This document shows positions 24,942 through 33,563 of a DNA stretch of 64,000 bases, in pieces. The position numbers and the translations under genes are program-made. How positions within the stretch are numbered: the stretch's first letter is position 1; every line of letters begins with the position of its first letter. The DNA is from Pseudomonas marginalis. GTDB lineage: Bacteria; Pseudomonadota; Gammaproteobacteria; Pseudomonadales; Pseudomonadaceae. The notes beneath the pieces are model-generated. The model made no database searches, was not told the DNA's origin, and worked only from the letters and a program-made list of their open reading frames with translations. Location: the NCBI RefSeq assembly GCF_001645105.1, contig NZ_LKEG01000052.1:1-64000 (forward strand), read 5' to 3'.

Positions 24942-26048
24942 ATGAACAACACCCACGGCGTGGCGCTTGCCGTCGCCTTGAGCCTGATGCTGTGCAGCGT
25001 TGCTAAGGCCGAGGAAGAAGAAGGCGAACTGGAACTCACCGAGCAGCAGATTCAAGCCGCCGGCATTCAGGTCGCCCAGGCTCAACCGCGGTCTATCAGC
25101 ACGTTGCTGGTGCTGCCGGGAGAAGTGCGTTTCGACGAAGACCGTACCTCCCACATCGTGCCGCGTGCGGCGGGAGTGGTGGAGTCGGTCAAGGTCAACC
25201 TCGGCCAGTCGGTGAAGAAAGGGGAGCTGTTGGCGGTGATCGCCAGCCAGCAGATTTCCGATCAGCGCAGTGAGTTGGCCGCCAGTGAGCGGCGCGTCGA
25301 ACTGGCCCGCACCACCTTCCAGCGAGAGCGGCAGTTGTGGCAGGACAAGATCTCCGCCGAGCAGGATTACCTGCTGGCGCGCCAAGCGCTGCAAGAAGCC
25401 GAAATCGCCCTGAACAACGCCCGCCAAAAGATGACCGCGCTAAGTGGAAGCGCTGTGTTGGTCGGCGGCAATCGCTACGAACTGCGTGCGCCCTTCGCCG
25501 GCGTCGTGGTGGAAAAACACCTGGGCGTCGGCGAAGTGGTGAGCGAGACCAGTAATGCCTTCACCCTCTCGGATCTGTCCCAGGTGTGGGTGACCTTTGG
25601 TGTATTTCCCAAGGACTTGAACAAGGTACGCGTCGGCAAGCCGGTCAACGTCAGCTCCACCGAAATGGGCACCGAGGTGCTCGGCACCGTGGCCTATGTC
25701 GGCAACCTGCTCGGCGAGCAGACACGCACCGCCACTGTGCGCGTGAGTGTGCCCAACCCCGATGACGCCTGGCGGCCTGGCCTATTTGTCAGCGTGCAAC
25801 TGGCCACCGACACGTTCCAGGCCAAGGTTACCGTGCCCCAGGAGGCCATCCAGACCGTCGAGGACAAACCCTCGGTATTCGTGCGCACCGAGCACGGTTT
25901 TGTCACCCGTCACCTGGAACTCGGCGCGAGCGAAAACGGCTACGTCGAAGTGCGCCAGGGCCTCGATGCCGGGGCGCAGGTGGCCACGGTCGGCAGCTTC
26001 ATCCTCAAGTCCGAACTGGGCAAAGGCTCGGCCGAGCACGCCCATTGA
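24942..26048 (+). CDS. czcB: CzcB, periplasmic adaptor of the metal RND pump
   Basis: This 368-residue membrane-fusion protein bridges CzcA and CzcC. It has a signal peptide (VALAVALSLMLCSVAKA). A lipoyl-like half-domain with VVESVKVNLGQSVKKGELLAVI near residue 85 is followed by a helical hairpin (residues about 105-160), the second lipoyl half with YELRAPFAGVVVEKHLGVGEVV, and beta-barrel and membrane-proximal domains. It lacks the long His-rich N-terminal extension of Cupriavidus CzcB. GGAG stands seven bases before the ATG. It lies 18 bases from both neighbours, so the three genes form one operon. Confidence 0.92.
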   Translation: MNNTHGVALAVALSLMLCSVAKAEEEEGELELTEQQIQAAGIQVAQAQPRSISTLLVLPGEVRFDEDRTSHIVPRAAGVVESVKVNLGQSVKKGELLAVIASQQISDQRSELAASERRVELARTTFQRERQLWQDKISAEQDYLLARQALQEAEIALNNARQKMTALSGSAVLVGGNRYELRAPFAGVVVEKHLGVGEVVSETSNAFTLSDLSQVWVTFGVFPKDLNKVRVGKPVNVSSTEMGTEVLGTVAYVGNLLGEQTRTATVRVSVPNPDDAWRPGLFVSVQLATDTFQAKVTVPQEAIQTVEDKPSVFVRTEHGFVTRHLELGASENGYVEVRQGLDAGAQVATVGSFILKSELGKGSAEHAH

Positions 26049-26066
26049 TCCTGCGAGTGATTCCCC

Positions 26067-29000
26067 ATGTTTGAGCGCCTTATCCAATTTGCCATCGAGC
26101 AGCGCATCATCGTGCTGCTGGCGGTGCTGTTGATGGCCGGTGTCGGCATCGCCAGCTATCAGAAGTTGCCCATCGACGCGGTGCCCGACATCACCAACGT
26201 GCAGGTGCAGATCAACTCGGCGGCGGCCGGGTTTTCACCGTTGGAAACCGAGCAGCGCATCACCTTTCCCATCGAAACCGCCATGGCCGGTTTGCCCGGC
26301 ATGCAGCAGACCCGCTCGCTGTCGCGCTCCGGCTTGTCTCAGGTGACGGTAATTTTCAAGGACGGCACCGACCTTTTTTTCGCCCGGCAATTGGTCAACG
26401 AGCGTCTTCAGGTGGCGCGCGAGCAATTGCCCGCCGGTATTGAAACCGCCATGGGGCCGATTTCCACCGGCCTCGGGGAAATTTTCCTATGGACCGTGGA
26501 AGCCAAGGACGGCGCGCTCAAGGACGATGGCACCCCCTACACCCCGACCGATCTGCGGGTCATCCAGGACTGGATCATCAAGCCGCAACTGCGCAACGTG
26601 CCGGGTGTGGCCGAGATCAACACCATCGGCGGCTTTGCCAAGGAATACCAGATTGCGCCCGACCCCAAGCGCCTGGCCGCCTACAACCTGACCTTGAATG
26701 ACCTGGTCACGGCGCTGGAGCGTAACAACGCCAACGTGGGCGCGGGCTACATCGAGCGCAGTGGCGAGCAATTACTGATCCGTGCGCCCGGGCAATTGGC
26801 GTCCATCGATGACATCGCCAACATCGTCATCACCAGCTCGGACGGCACACCGATCCGCGTGCGCAATGTGGCGCAGGTCGACATCGGCCGTGAGATGCGT
26901 ACCGGCGCTGCCACGGAAAATGGCCGCGAAGTGGTGCTGGGCACGGTGTTCATGTTGATTGGCGAAAACAGCCGCAGCGTGTCCCAGGCCGTGGCGAAAA
27001 AACTTGAAGAGATCAACCGCTCGCTGCCCGAAGGCGTCGTCGCGGTCACCGTCTACGACCGCACCAACTTGGTCGAAAAAGCCATCGCCACCGTGAAGAA
27101 AAACCTCTTCGAAGGTGCGCTGCTGGTGGTGGCGGTGCTGTTCCTGTTCCTCGGTAATATCCGCGCTGCGCTGATCACCGCGATGGTGATTCCGCTGGCG
27201 ATGTTGTTCACCTTTACCGGCATGTTCACCAACAAGGTCAGCGCCAACCTGATGAGCCTCGGCGCGCTGGACTTCGGCATTATCGTCGACGGCGCGGTGG
27301 TGATCGTCGAGAACGCGATTCGTCGCCTGGCGCATGCGCAACAGCGTCATGGCCGCCTGCTGACCCGCAGCGAGCGCCTGCATGAAGTCTTCGCCGCCGC
27401 CAAGGAAGCGCGGCGGGCGCTGATCTTCGGGCAACTGATCATCATGGTGGTGTACCTGCCGATCTTCGCCCTCACCGGGGTGGCCGGGAAGATGTTCCAC
27501 CCGATGGCGTTTACCGTGGTGATTGCCTTGTTGGGCGCAATGATTCTGTCGGTGACCTTCGTGCCGGCGGCGATTGCGCTGTTTGTGACTGGCAAGGTCA
27601 AGGAAGACGAAAACTTCGTCATGCGCAGCGCACGCCGGGTCTATGCGCCGGTGCTCGATTGGGTGATGGCGCGCCGGCCGCTGGTGTTCGGCTTGGCCGT
27701 GTTGACCATTGTCGCCTCGGGCGTTGTCGCCAGCCGCATGGGCAGTGAATTTATTCCCAGCCTCAGCGAAGGTGATTTTGCCCAGCAAGCCTTGCGTGTG
27801 CCAGGCACCAGCCTGACGCAGTCGGTGCAGATGCAGCAGCAACTGGAAAAAACCTTGATGGCCCAGGTGCCGGAAATCGAGCGGGTATTCGCGCGTACCG
27901 GCACCGCGGAAATTGCCTCCGACCCGATGCCGCCGAATATTTCCGACAGCTACGTGATGCTCAAGCCCAAGGACCAATGGCCCGATCCGGACAAGTCCCG
28001 CGAGACCCTCATCGCCGACATCCAGCGCGCCAGTGCGATTGTGCCGGGCAGTGCGTACGAGTTGTCGCAACCGATCCAATTGCGTTTCAACGAGCTGATC
28101 TCCGGGGTGCGCAGCGATGTGGCGGTGAAGGTGTTCGGCGACGACATGGACGTGCTCAACAAGACCGCCGGGGAAATCGCCGAGACCCTGCAAAAGCTCA
28201 GCGGCGCCTCGGAAGTCAAGGTTGAACAAACCTCCGGCCTGCCGGTGCTGACCATCAATATCGACCGCGACAAGGCCGCGCGTTTTGGCCTGAATGTGGG
28301 CGATGTGCAGGACACCATTGCCGTCGCCGTCGGCGGGCGCCAGGCCGGTACGTTGTACGAAGGTGATCGCCGTTTTGACATGGTTGTGCGTTTGTCCGAC
28401 GCGCTGCGCACCGATATCGATGGGCTGTCACGGCTGTTGGTTCCGGTGCCGGGTAACGCGTCTGGCCAGCTGGGTTTTATCGCCTTGTCCCAGGTCGCCA
28501 GCCTGGACCTGGTGCTCGGCCCGAACCAGATCAGCCGCGAGAACGGCAAGCGCCTGGTGATCGTCAGTGCCAACGTGCGTGGGCGGGATATTGGCTCATT
28601 TGTGGAGGAAGCCGAGGCGGCGTTGATTGCCCAGGTGAAGGTGCCGGCGGGTTACTGGACCACCTGGGGCGGCCAATTCGAACAATTGAAAGAAGCGTCC
28701 GAACGCTTGCGCATCGTGGTGCCGGTGGCGTTGCTGCTGGTGTTCGGGCTGCTGTTCATGATGTTCAACAACCTCAAGGACGGCTTGTTGGTGTTTACCG
28801 GGATTCCGTTCGCCTTGACCGGTGGGATCATGGCGCTGTGGCTGCGGGATATTCCGCTGTCGATCTCGGCGGGGGTCGGCTTTATTGCCTTGTCCGGCGT
28901 GGCGGTGCTGAACGGCCTGGTGATGATCGCCTTCATCCGCAACCTGCGCGAGGAGGGGCGTTCGTTGTCGATGGCGATCAACGAAGGCGCGTTGACCCGG

Positions 29001-29213
29001 CTGCGTCCGGTGCTGATGACGGCGTTGGTGGCGTCCCTCGGGTTTATCCCCATGGCACTCGCCACCGGCACCGGCGCCGAAGTGCAGCGGCCGCTGGCGA
29101 CGGTGGTGATCGGCGGGATTATCTCGTCTACGTTGCTGACCTTGCTGGTGTTGCCGGCGTTGTATCAGTGGGCCCATCGCAAGGAAGAGGAAACACCAGG
29201 CGGAACCGCGTAA
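26067..29213 (+). CDS. czcA: CzcA, heavy-metal RND efflux transporter
   Basis: The 1,048-residue inner-membrane RND protein drives proton-coupled export of divalent metals. The fourth membrane helix carries DFGIIVDGAVVIVEN with Asp402, Asp408 and Glu415, the numbering known for Cupriavidus CzcA, where these residues relay protons. This DFGxxxD pattern marks the HME subgroup for Zn/Co/Cd rather than the Cu/Ag (CusA) subgroup. Two large periplasmic loops follow helices 1 and 7, and the usual twelve helices can be traced. The last 86 bases overlap the 3' end of czcS on the other strand. Confidence 0.95.
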   Translation: MFERLIQFAIEQRIIVLLAVLLMAGVGIASYQKLPIDAVPDITNVQVQINSAAAGFSPLETEQRITFPIETAMAGLPGMQQTRSLSRSGLSQVTVIFKDGTDLFFARQLVNERLQVAREQLPAGIETAMGPISTGLGEIFLWTVEAKDGALKDDGTPYTPTDLRVIQDWIIKPQLRNVPGVAEINTIGGFAKEYQIAPDPKRLAAYNLTLNDLVTALERNNANVGAGYIERSGEQLLIRAPGQLASIDDIANIVITSSDGTPIRVRNVAQVDIGREMRTGAATENGREVVLGTVFMLIGENSRSVSQAVAKKLEEINRSLPEGVVAVTVYDRTNLVEKAIATVKKNLFEGALLVVAVLFLFLGNIRAALITAMVIPLAMLFTFTGMFTNKVSANLMSLGALDFGIIVDGAVVIVENAIRRLAHAQQRHGRLLTRSERLHEVFAAAKEARRALIFGQLIIMVVYLPIFALTGVAGKMFHPMAFTVVIALLGAMILSVTFVPAAIALFVTGKVKEDENFVMRSARRVYAPVLDWVMARRPLVFGLAVLTIVASGVVASRMGSEFIPSLSEGDFAQQALRVPGTSLTQSVQMQQQLEKTLMAQVPEIERVFARTGTAEIASDPMPPNISDSYVMLKPKDQWPDPDKSRETLIADIQRASAIVPGSAYELSQPIQLRFNELISGVRSDVAVKVFGDDMDVLNKTAGEIAETLQKLSGASEVKVEQTSGLPVLTINIDRDKAARFGLNVGDVQDTIAVAVGGRQAGTLYEGDRRFDMVVRLSDALRTDIDGLSRLLVPVPGNASGQLGFIALSQVASLDLVLGPNQISRENGKRLVIVSANVRGRDIGSFVEEAEAALIAQVKVPAGYWTTWGGQFEQLKEASERLRIVVPVALLLVFGLLFMMFNNLKDGLLVFTGIPFALTGGIMALWLRDIPLSISAGVGFIALSGVAVLNGLVMIAFIRNLREEGRSLSMAINEGALTRLRPVLMTALVASLGFIPMALATGTGAEVQRPLATVVIGGIISSTLLTLLVLPALYQWAHRKEEETPGGTA

Positions 29214-30564
29214 AACGGCCGGGCTGGCTGCTGACGTCGGCGTGCCCCTGATGCAGGTGCATGATCGACTGCACAATCGCCAGCCCCAGGCCGGTGCCGC
29301 CTTCGGCCCGGGTGCGGCTGCTATCGGCGCGATAAAAGCGCTCGAACAGGTGCGGCAGATGATGGGCTTCGATACCGCGCCCCGGATTGCCCACCGACAG
29401 CGACACACTCTGGTCGTAGCGTTCCACCAGCAGCAATACGCTGGAGGCACTCGGGGTATGGCGAATGGCATTGGACAGCAGGTTGGAAATAGCGCGCTGG
29501 ATCATCAGGCGGTCCCCCGTTACCCAGGCGTCGCCGCGCAGGCTCAGGGTGACGTGCTTGTCCTCGGCGCTGAGGGCGAACAGCGCCATCACCCGCTGCG
29601 CTTCCTGTGCCAACGACACCGGGGCAAACTCGGCCCGCGCCGCCGGGTGGCTGACCTGAGCCAGGAACAACATGTCGGAGACCATCCGCGACAGGCGCTC
29701 CATTTCCTCGGTACAGGATTCCAGGCTGGCCTTGTATTCCTCCGAGGGCCGTTCACGGGACAGGGTCACCTGCGCCTTGCCCATCAGGTTGGTCAACGGT
29801 GCGCGCAGCTCGTGGGCGAGGTCGTCGGAGAACTGCGACAGTTGCTGCACGCCGGCATCGAGGCGGTGCAGCATGAAGTTGATGCCCTGGGCCAATTCGC
29901 CCAGCTCCTTGGGCAGGTTGTCCAGCTCCAGGCGATGGGTCAGGTCCTGGGTGCTGACCTTGGCCGCCACGCGGCTGAACTGCTGCAGCGGCGCGAGCCC
30001 GCGTTGCACCAGCCACCACGCGCCCATGCCGATCAGGATCAGCAGCATCGGCAGGGCGATCACCGTGGAACGCAGGTAGGCACTGAGCAACGCTTCGTCG
30101 TCGGAGCGATCCAGCGACAGCAACACACGCACGTTTTCGCCACTGCTCAGCGGCATCAGGCGGGTGGCGCTGAGGATGCGATTGCCCTGGCCGTCGACCC
30201 AGTTCAAGTACGCCAGGGTGTTGCTGGCGGGCACGTCCAACAACAGCGGCTGCTGCGGTTTGGCACCGACGCTCAGCAGCACCGGCGCATCCGGTCGTGC
30301 GCCGATGATGGTCAGGTAGATGTTGTCGTGGCCCATCACCAGGTCCAGCAGCGAATGGGGGCGGTCGCTGATGTCGTGGGCGTCGAGGCCCTGGCCGAGG
30401 CTGTGCTCCAGCTGCTCCATTTTGTTTTCCAGGCCTTTGCGCGCGAGCTTGTCCAGCTCGTGGGTCAGGGCCAGGTACGCCAGGGTCGCCAATAGCACGA
30501 CGAGGCCGGCGCCCATCAGGCTGACCGTCAACCCCAGGCGCATCGACAGGCTGCTGGTCCTCAT
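29128..30564 (-). CDS. czcS: CzcS-type heavy-metal sensor histidine kinase
   Basis: The 478-residue sensor has two membrane helices (about residues 10-30 and 165-190) around a periplasmic domain, a HAMP segment, the phosphoacceptor motif DLAHELRAPLTNLMG (His near residue 250) and the ATPase motifs N (ISNLLSNAIRHTP), G1 (SVGNPGRGIE) and G2 (GGTGLGLAIVQSIM). It fits the heavy-metal sensor kinases CzcS/CusS, which phosphorylate an OmpR-type partner on metal binding. It is coupled to czcR by a 4-base overlap. Its 3' end overlaps czcA by 86 bases in convergent orientation. Confidence 0.92.
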   Translation of the reverse strand: MRTSSLSMRLGLTVSLMGAGLVVLLATLAYLALTHELDKLARKGLENKMEQLEHSLGQGLDAHDISDRPHSLLDLVMGHDNIYLTIIGARPDAPVLLSVGAKPQQPLLLDVPASNTLAYLNWVDGQGNRILSATRLMPLSSGENVRVLLSLDRSDDEALLSAYLRSTVIALPMLLILIGMGAWWLVQRGLAPLQQFSRVAAKVSTQDLTHRLELDNLPKELGELAQGINFMLHRLDAGVQQLSQFSDDLAHELRAPLTNLMGKAQVTLSRERPSEEYKASLESCTEEMERLSRMVSDMLFLAQVSHPAARAEFAPVSLAQEAQRVMALFALSAEDKHVTLSLRGDAWVTGDRLMIQRAISNLLSNAIRHTPSASSVLLLVERYDQSVSLSVGNPGRGIEAHHLPHLFERFYRADSSRTRAEGGTGLGLAIVQSIMHLHQGHADVSSQPGRFTRFRLVFPLPCDGPTDTTPATPARSAT

Positions 30565-31235
30565 GGGCGCGCCTCCAGCACGTAACCCACGCCGCGAATG
30601 GTGTGGATCAACTTCACCTCGCTCTGGTCATCGACCTTGCCCCGCAGGCGGCTGATCGAGACTTCCACGACGTTGGTGTCGCAGTCGAAGTTCATGTCCC
30701 ACACCAGCGAAATAATCTGCGTGCGGGTCATCACTTCACCGGCCTGGCGCATCAGCACGTGCAGCAGCGCGAACTCCTTGGTGGTCAGGTCGATCCGGCG
30801 GTCGCCGCGATAGGCGCGATGCCGGCGCGGGTCCAGTTCCAGGTCCGAGACGCGCAGTACGTCCGGCACTGGGATGTGTTCGCTGCGTCGCAACAGGGTG
30901 CGCACTCGGGCCAGCAGCTCGGGAAACTCGAAGGGCTTGACCAGGTAATCATCGGCGCCCATGTCCAGGCCCTTGATCTTGTCGGCCAGCCGGCCGCGCG
31001 CGGTCAGCATCATCACGCGCTGGTTGCCGTCGCGGCGCAGTTGTTCCAGCACTTCCCAGCCGTCGGTGTTGGGCAAGTTGACATCCAGGATCACCAATTC
31101 GTAGCGGTGTTGCCGGGCCAGGTGCAGGCCATCAATGCCGCTGGCCGCGCAATCGACGACATAACCGCTTTCGGTCAAGCCTTGCTGCAGGTAGTCGGCG
31201 GTTTTCTGCTCGTCCTCAACCACAAGGATACGCAT
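30561..31235 (-). CDS. czcR: CzcR-type response regulator
   Basis: The 224-residue OmpR-family regulator has a receiver domain with phosphoacceptor Asp51 (VILDVNLP), acidic residues Glu7-Asp8 and Lys of VKPFEFPELLAR. A winged-helix DNA-binding domain ends in VVEVSISRLRGKV and IHTIRGVGYVLE. Together with CzcS it should activate czcCBA, which lies on the opposite strand beyond it. In P. aeruginosa the same regulator also represses oprD, and an OprD-type porin gene lies next to czcR here. A candidate shared operator word is found before both targets. Confidence 0.92.
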   Translation of the reverse strand: MRILVVEDEQKTADYLQQGLTESGYVVDCAASGIDGLHLARQHRYELVILDVNLPNTDGWEVLEQLRRDGNQRVMMLTARGRLADKIKGLDMGADDYLVKPFEFPELLARVRTLLRRSEHIPVPDVLRVSDLELDPRRHRAYRGDRRIDLTTKEFALLHVLMRQAGEVMTRTQIISLVWDMNFDCDTNVVEVSISRLRGKVDDQSEVKLIHTIRGVGYVLEARP

Positions 31236-31380
31236 GGGGGGTTACCTTCAAAGAAAACGGAAAGGGGGCATGGCCTCATAGCGAGGCTGGGTAGGCTGTA
31301 GGAAAATTCTGAACCGTGAAGTAGCTTTAGGGTCAAGCCGCGTCAGGCGGGTGCGACGATTCGTCACTGAGTCGGCGCAC

Positions 31381-31405
31381 AAAAAAAACGCCCCGTCCGG
31401 GGCGC
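31381..31405 (-). terminator. Terminator downstream of oprD
   Basis: The stem CGCCCCG-TC-CGGGGCG (31389-31404) is followed on the minus strand by eight T (A at 31381-31388). It ends transcription coming from oprD, and would isolate it from czcR. Confidence 0.9.
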
Positions 31406-31460
31406 AAAAATTCATCTCTGTTCCAAAGGAGCTACACAAAAGCCGCAGAGATGAGATGTG
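31381..31460 (-). ncRNA. Candidate small RNA or structured 3' UTR ending in a terminator
   Basis: On the minus strand a stem (TCATCTCTG / CAGAGATGA, plus-strand positions 31446-31454 and 31412-31420) is followed directly by a GC-rich terminator hairpin and eight T. This stem-plus-terminator layout is typical of small RNAs, but also fits the structured end of the oprD transcript. No clear promoter was seen, so the 5' end is arbitrary. The rest of the 31236-31580 spacer shows nothing else. Confidence 0.35.
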
Positions 31461-31580
31461 TTCGGTGTGCAGTGTAAAAAGTGCAACTTAACGAGAAGGT
31501 GAGGCCGATATTACAGTTCTGACAGACTTCAACCTGTGAACAGATGTAGGCCATCGGCAAGTGAATGTAAGCGCTGTGCC

Positions 31581-32900
31581 TTAGAGCACCGCCATTGGAT
31601 ACTCGACAATCAGCCGAACTTCTTCCAGGTCCGACTCAAATGCACTGGAGCGCACTGTTGCCTGGCGAAGTCGCAGCGATAAGTCCTTTAAGTTGCCAGC
31701 CTGTACGACATATTTGGCCTCGATATCCCGCTCCCAGCGGCGCTGATCGGTGAGTGGATCACCTACCGCATCGCGACGCATGTACACCGCGTTGGCGTTG
31801 CTGTAGTCGGCGCCAGTGCCTTTGCCATAGCGGGTCATGAACGACAGGCCGGGGATGCCGAACGCCTGCATGTCCAGGTCGTAGCGCACCATCCACGAAC
31901 GTTCCTTGGGCGAGTTGAAGTCGCTGTACTGGATCGAGTTGTTCAGGAAGATCGAGTCCGACTGGCGCAGGTAATCGAAATCGTCATCGCCGTTGTTGCG
32001 CTGGTGTGATACGGCCAGGCTGTGGGCGCCGACCTTCACCCCAAGCCTTGCGCTCCAGATGTTGTTGTCGAATTCACCCAGGCGTTTCTTACCTTCGTCC
32101 ACGGCTTTGTAGTAGTTGAAGTCGCCGAACAGCGAGACGTCTTCATTCAGCGGATAACTGGCGGCGCTGCCGAAGTAGTACTGGTCCCAGGCGTCCTTCA
32201 GGCGGCTGCTGTAGAGGCTGACACTGAGGTGTTTGTTGACGCTGTAATCACCGCCGAAATAGCCGACCCAGGGCGAGTCGACCTGCCCCGCGTAGAAGGT
32301 CGCAAAGCCTTTGTTCATGCCGCTTTCGGTCGGTTGGCTCATGCCGCTCAAGCGTCCGCCCTGCAGGGTCAGGCCCTCCAGGCTGGTGTTTTGTGCGGTC
32401 ACGCCACGAAAGCTTTCCGGCAAGACGCGCGAATCGCCGTAAGCCACCACCGGGGTCAGCGGGAATACGTCGCCGGCCTTGATCACGGTATCCAGCACAC
32501 GCAATTTCGCGGCGCCGCCGAATTTGCTGTAGTTGTCCTCGGGGTGGTTTTCGCTGTCCACCGGTAGAACGCCGAACGAACCCTTGCCGCCGCTGCGACC
32601 GGTGCCCGAGTCGAGTTTTACCCCGACCATGGCGAACGCATCCAGGCCGAATCCTACGGTGCCTTGGGTAAAGCCGGATTCGAACTTGCCGATCAATCCC
32701 TGGGCCCAGGCTTCGGAATAGCCATTGCCGGTGGGGCTGGACTGGCCCTTGCGGTCATCGCGGTTGAAGTAAAAATTACGCGCCAGCACGTTGAAGCTGC
32801 TGCCTTCGATAAAGCCTTCGGGTTTGTCTTCCACGGCCACGGCGGCCAGGGGCAAGGCGGCGCACAGTGAAAGGGGAAGGCTGAAGTGACAGATACGCAT
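31581..32900 (-). CDS. OprD-family outer-membrane porin
   Basis: The 439-residue protein starts with a signal peptide (ICHFSLPLSLCAALPLAAVA). It continues with the OprD family opening GFIEGSSFNVLARNFYFNRDDR and an alternating beta-strand pattern, ending with VRLIVEYPMAVL. OprD-family porins of pseudomonads admit basic amino acids, aromatic acids or other small anions. The specificity of this one cannot be assigned. The ATG at 32900 has GAGGAGC in front; the upstream open frame gives no signal peptide. It neighbours czcR, and its promoter region contains an inverted pair of the word found before czcC. Confidence 0.92.
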   Translation of the reverse strand: MRICHFSLPLSLCAALPLAAVAVEDKPEGFIEGSSFNVLARNFYFNRDDRKGQSSPTGNGYSEAWAQGLIGKFESGFTQGTVGFGLDAFAMVGVKLDSGTGRSGGKGSFGVLPVDSENHPEDNYSKFGGAAKLRVLDTVIKAGDVFPLTPVVAYGDSRVLPESFRGVTAQNTSLEGLTLQGGRLSGMSQPTESGMNKGFATFYAGQVDSPWVGYFGGDYSVNKHLSVSLYSSRLKDAWDQYYFGSAASYPLNEDVSLFGDFNYYKAVDEGKKRLGEFDNNIWSARLGVKVGAHSLAVSHQRNNGDDDFDYLRQSDSIFLNNSIQYSDFNSPKERSWMVRYDLDMQAFGIPGLSFMTRYGKGTGADYSNANAVYMRRDAVGDPLTDQRRWERDIEAKYVVQAGNLKDLSLRLRQATVRSSAFESDLEEVRLIVEYPMAVL

Positions 32901-33005
32901 GGTTTGCTCCTCGGTAATGGCAGTTATCAGCTTCTTATGAGCGGGCGTTCTTATTGATCTGGCCCGGGCTGATAGTTGCAAACCGTGGATAACGATGAAG
33001 TGGCA

Positions 33006-33058
33006 AGAACATTACAATTCTGGAAGCTCACGCGTATCTAACAAATAAGTAATGTTCT
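33006..33058. promoter_or_regulatory. Inverted pair of a czcC-promoter word before oprD
   Basis: AGAACATTAC (33006-33015) and GTAATGTTCT (33049-33058) are exact complements. The left copy extended to 33017 is identical in reverse to TTGTAATGTTCT before czcC. The pair lies in the divergent spacer between oprD and the DUF2790 gene. A shared regulator, most simply CzcR, is inferred. Confidence 0.5.
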
Positions 33059-33123
33059 GGTGAAGGTGGCGTCAGGGTCCGCTAGTTAGTCTCGGCACTT
33101 AACGATCAGTCGAGGAACTAACC

Positions 33124-33456
33124 ATGAACTTTTATACCGTTGGCCTGGGTGTGTTAACTGCAATCTTGTCGTTCGGCGCATTGGCCGAAGGAGGGGGCGA
33201 CCGTACGTTTGCGCTGATGATGGAGCGCAATCAAAAAGCCATGGCCGACTACGCGGCCAAGAAAGGCAAGCCGGCACCTGAGGTACAGGCCTATCGCTAT
33301 GGCATGGCGCTGGACATCGCCAAGGTGGTCAATGTCACGCCGCCGATCCGCTCGTGCAACCCGGTGCCGTCGCGCATGACCTATGAAGACTCCAGCGGCA
33401 AGCTCAATACCCTTGAGTATCAAGTGATGGGTGTGTGCCGAAATAACGGCAGTTGA
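33124..33456 (+). CDS. DUF2790-family exported protein
   Basis: The 110-residue protein has a signal peptide (MNFYTVGLGVLTAILSFGALA). The conserved DUF2790 end follows: YRYGMALDIAKVVNVTPPIRSCNPVPSRMTYEDSSG...LEYQVMGVC, with two cysteines that could form a disulphide. The family is almost restricted to Pseudomonas and its members are small periplasmic proteins of unclear function, several of them reported as stress- or metal-responsive. GAGGAA precedes the ATG. It is divergent from oprD and shares with it the spacer containing the metal-regulator candidate site. Confidence 0.88.
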   Translation: MNFYTVGLGVLTAILSFGALAEGGGDRTFALMMERNQKAMADYAAKKGKPAPEVQAYRYGMALDIAKVVNVTPPIRSCNPVPSRMTYEDSSGKLNTLEYQVMGVCRNNGS

Positions 33457-33563
33457 TGGATCCAAAAATATAGTTGGGGGCGGGGCTCAAGCCCTCTTAA
33501 GAAAATCCTGGAAGCGCCGATGCAGGTCAGATTCATCTCCCCCCATTTGGTCATCGGTGCCCC

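Noticed and set aside
26772..28229. 485-codon open frame on the minus strand inside czcA
   Set aside because: It is His/Gln/Arg-rich low-complexity translation opposite a fully conserved RND gene; an antisense shadow.
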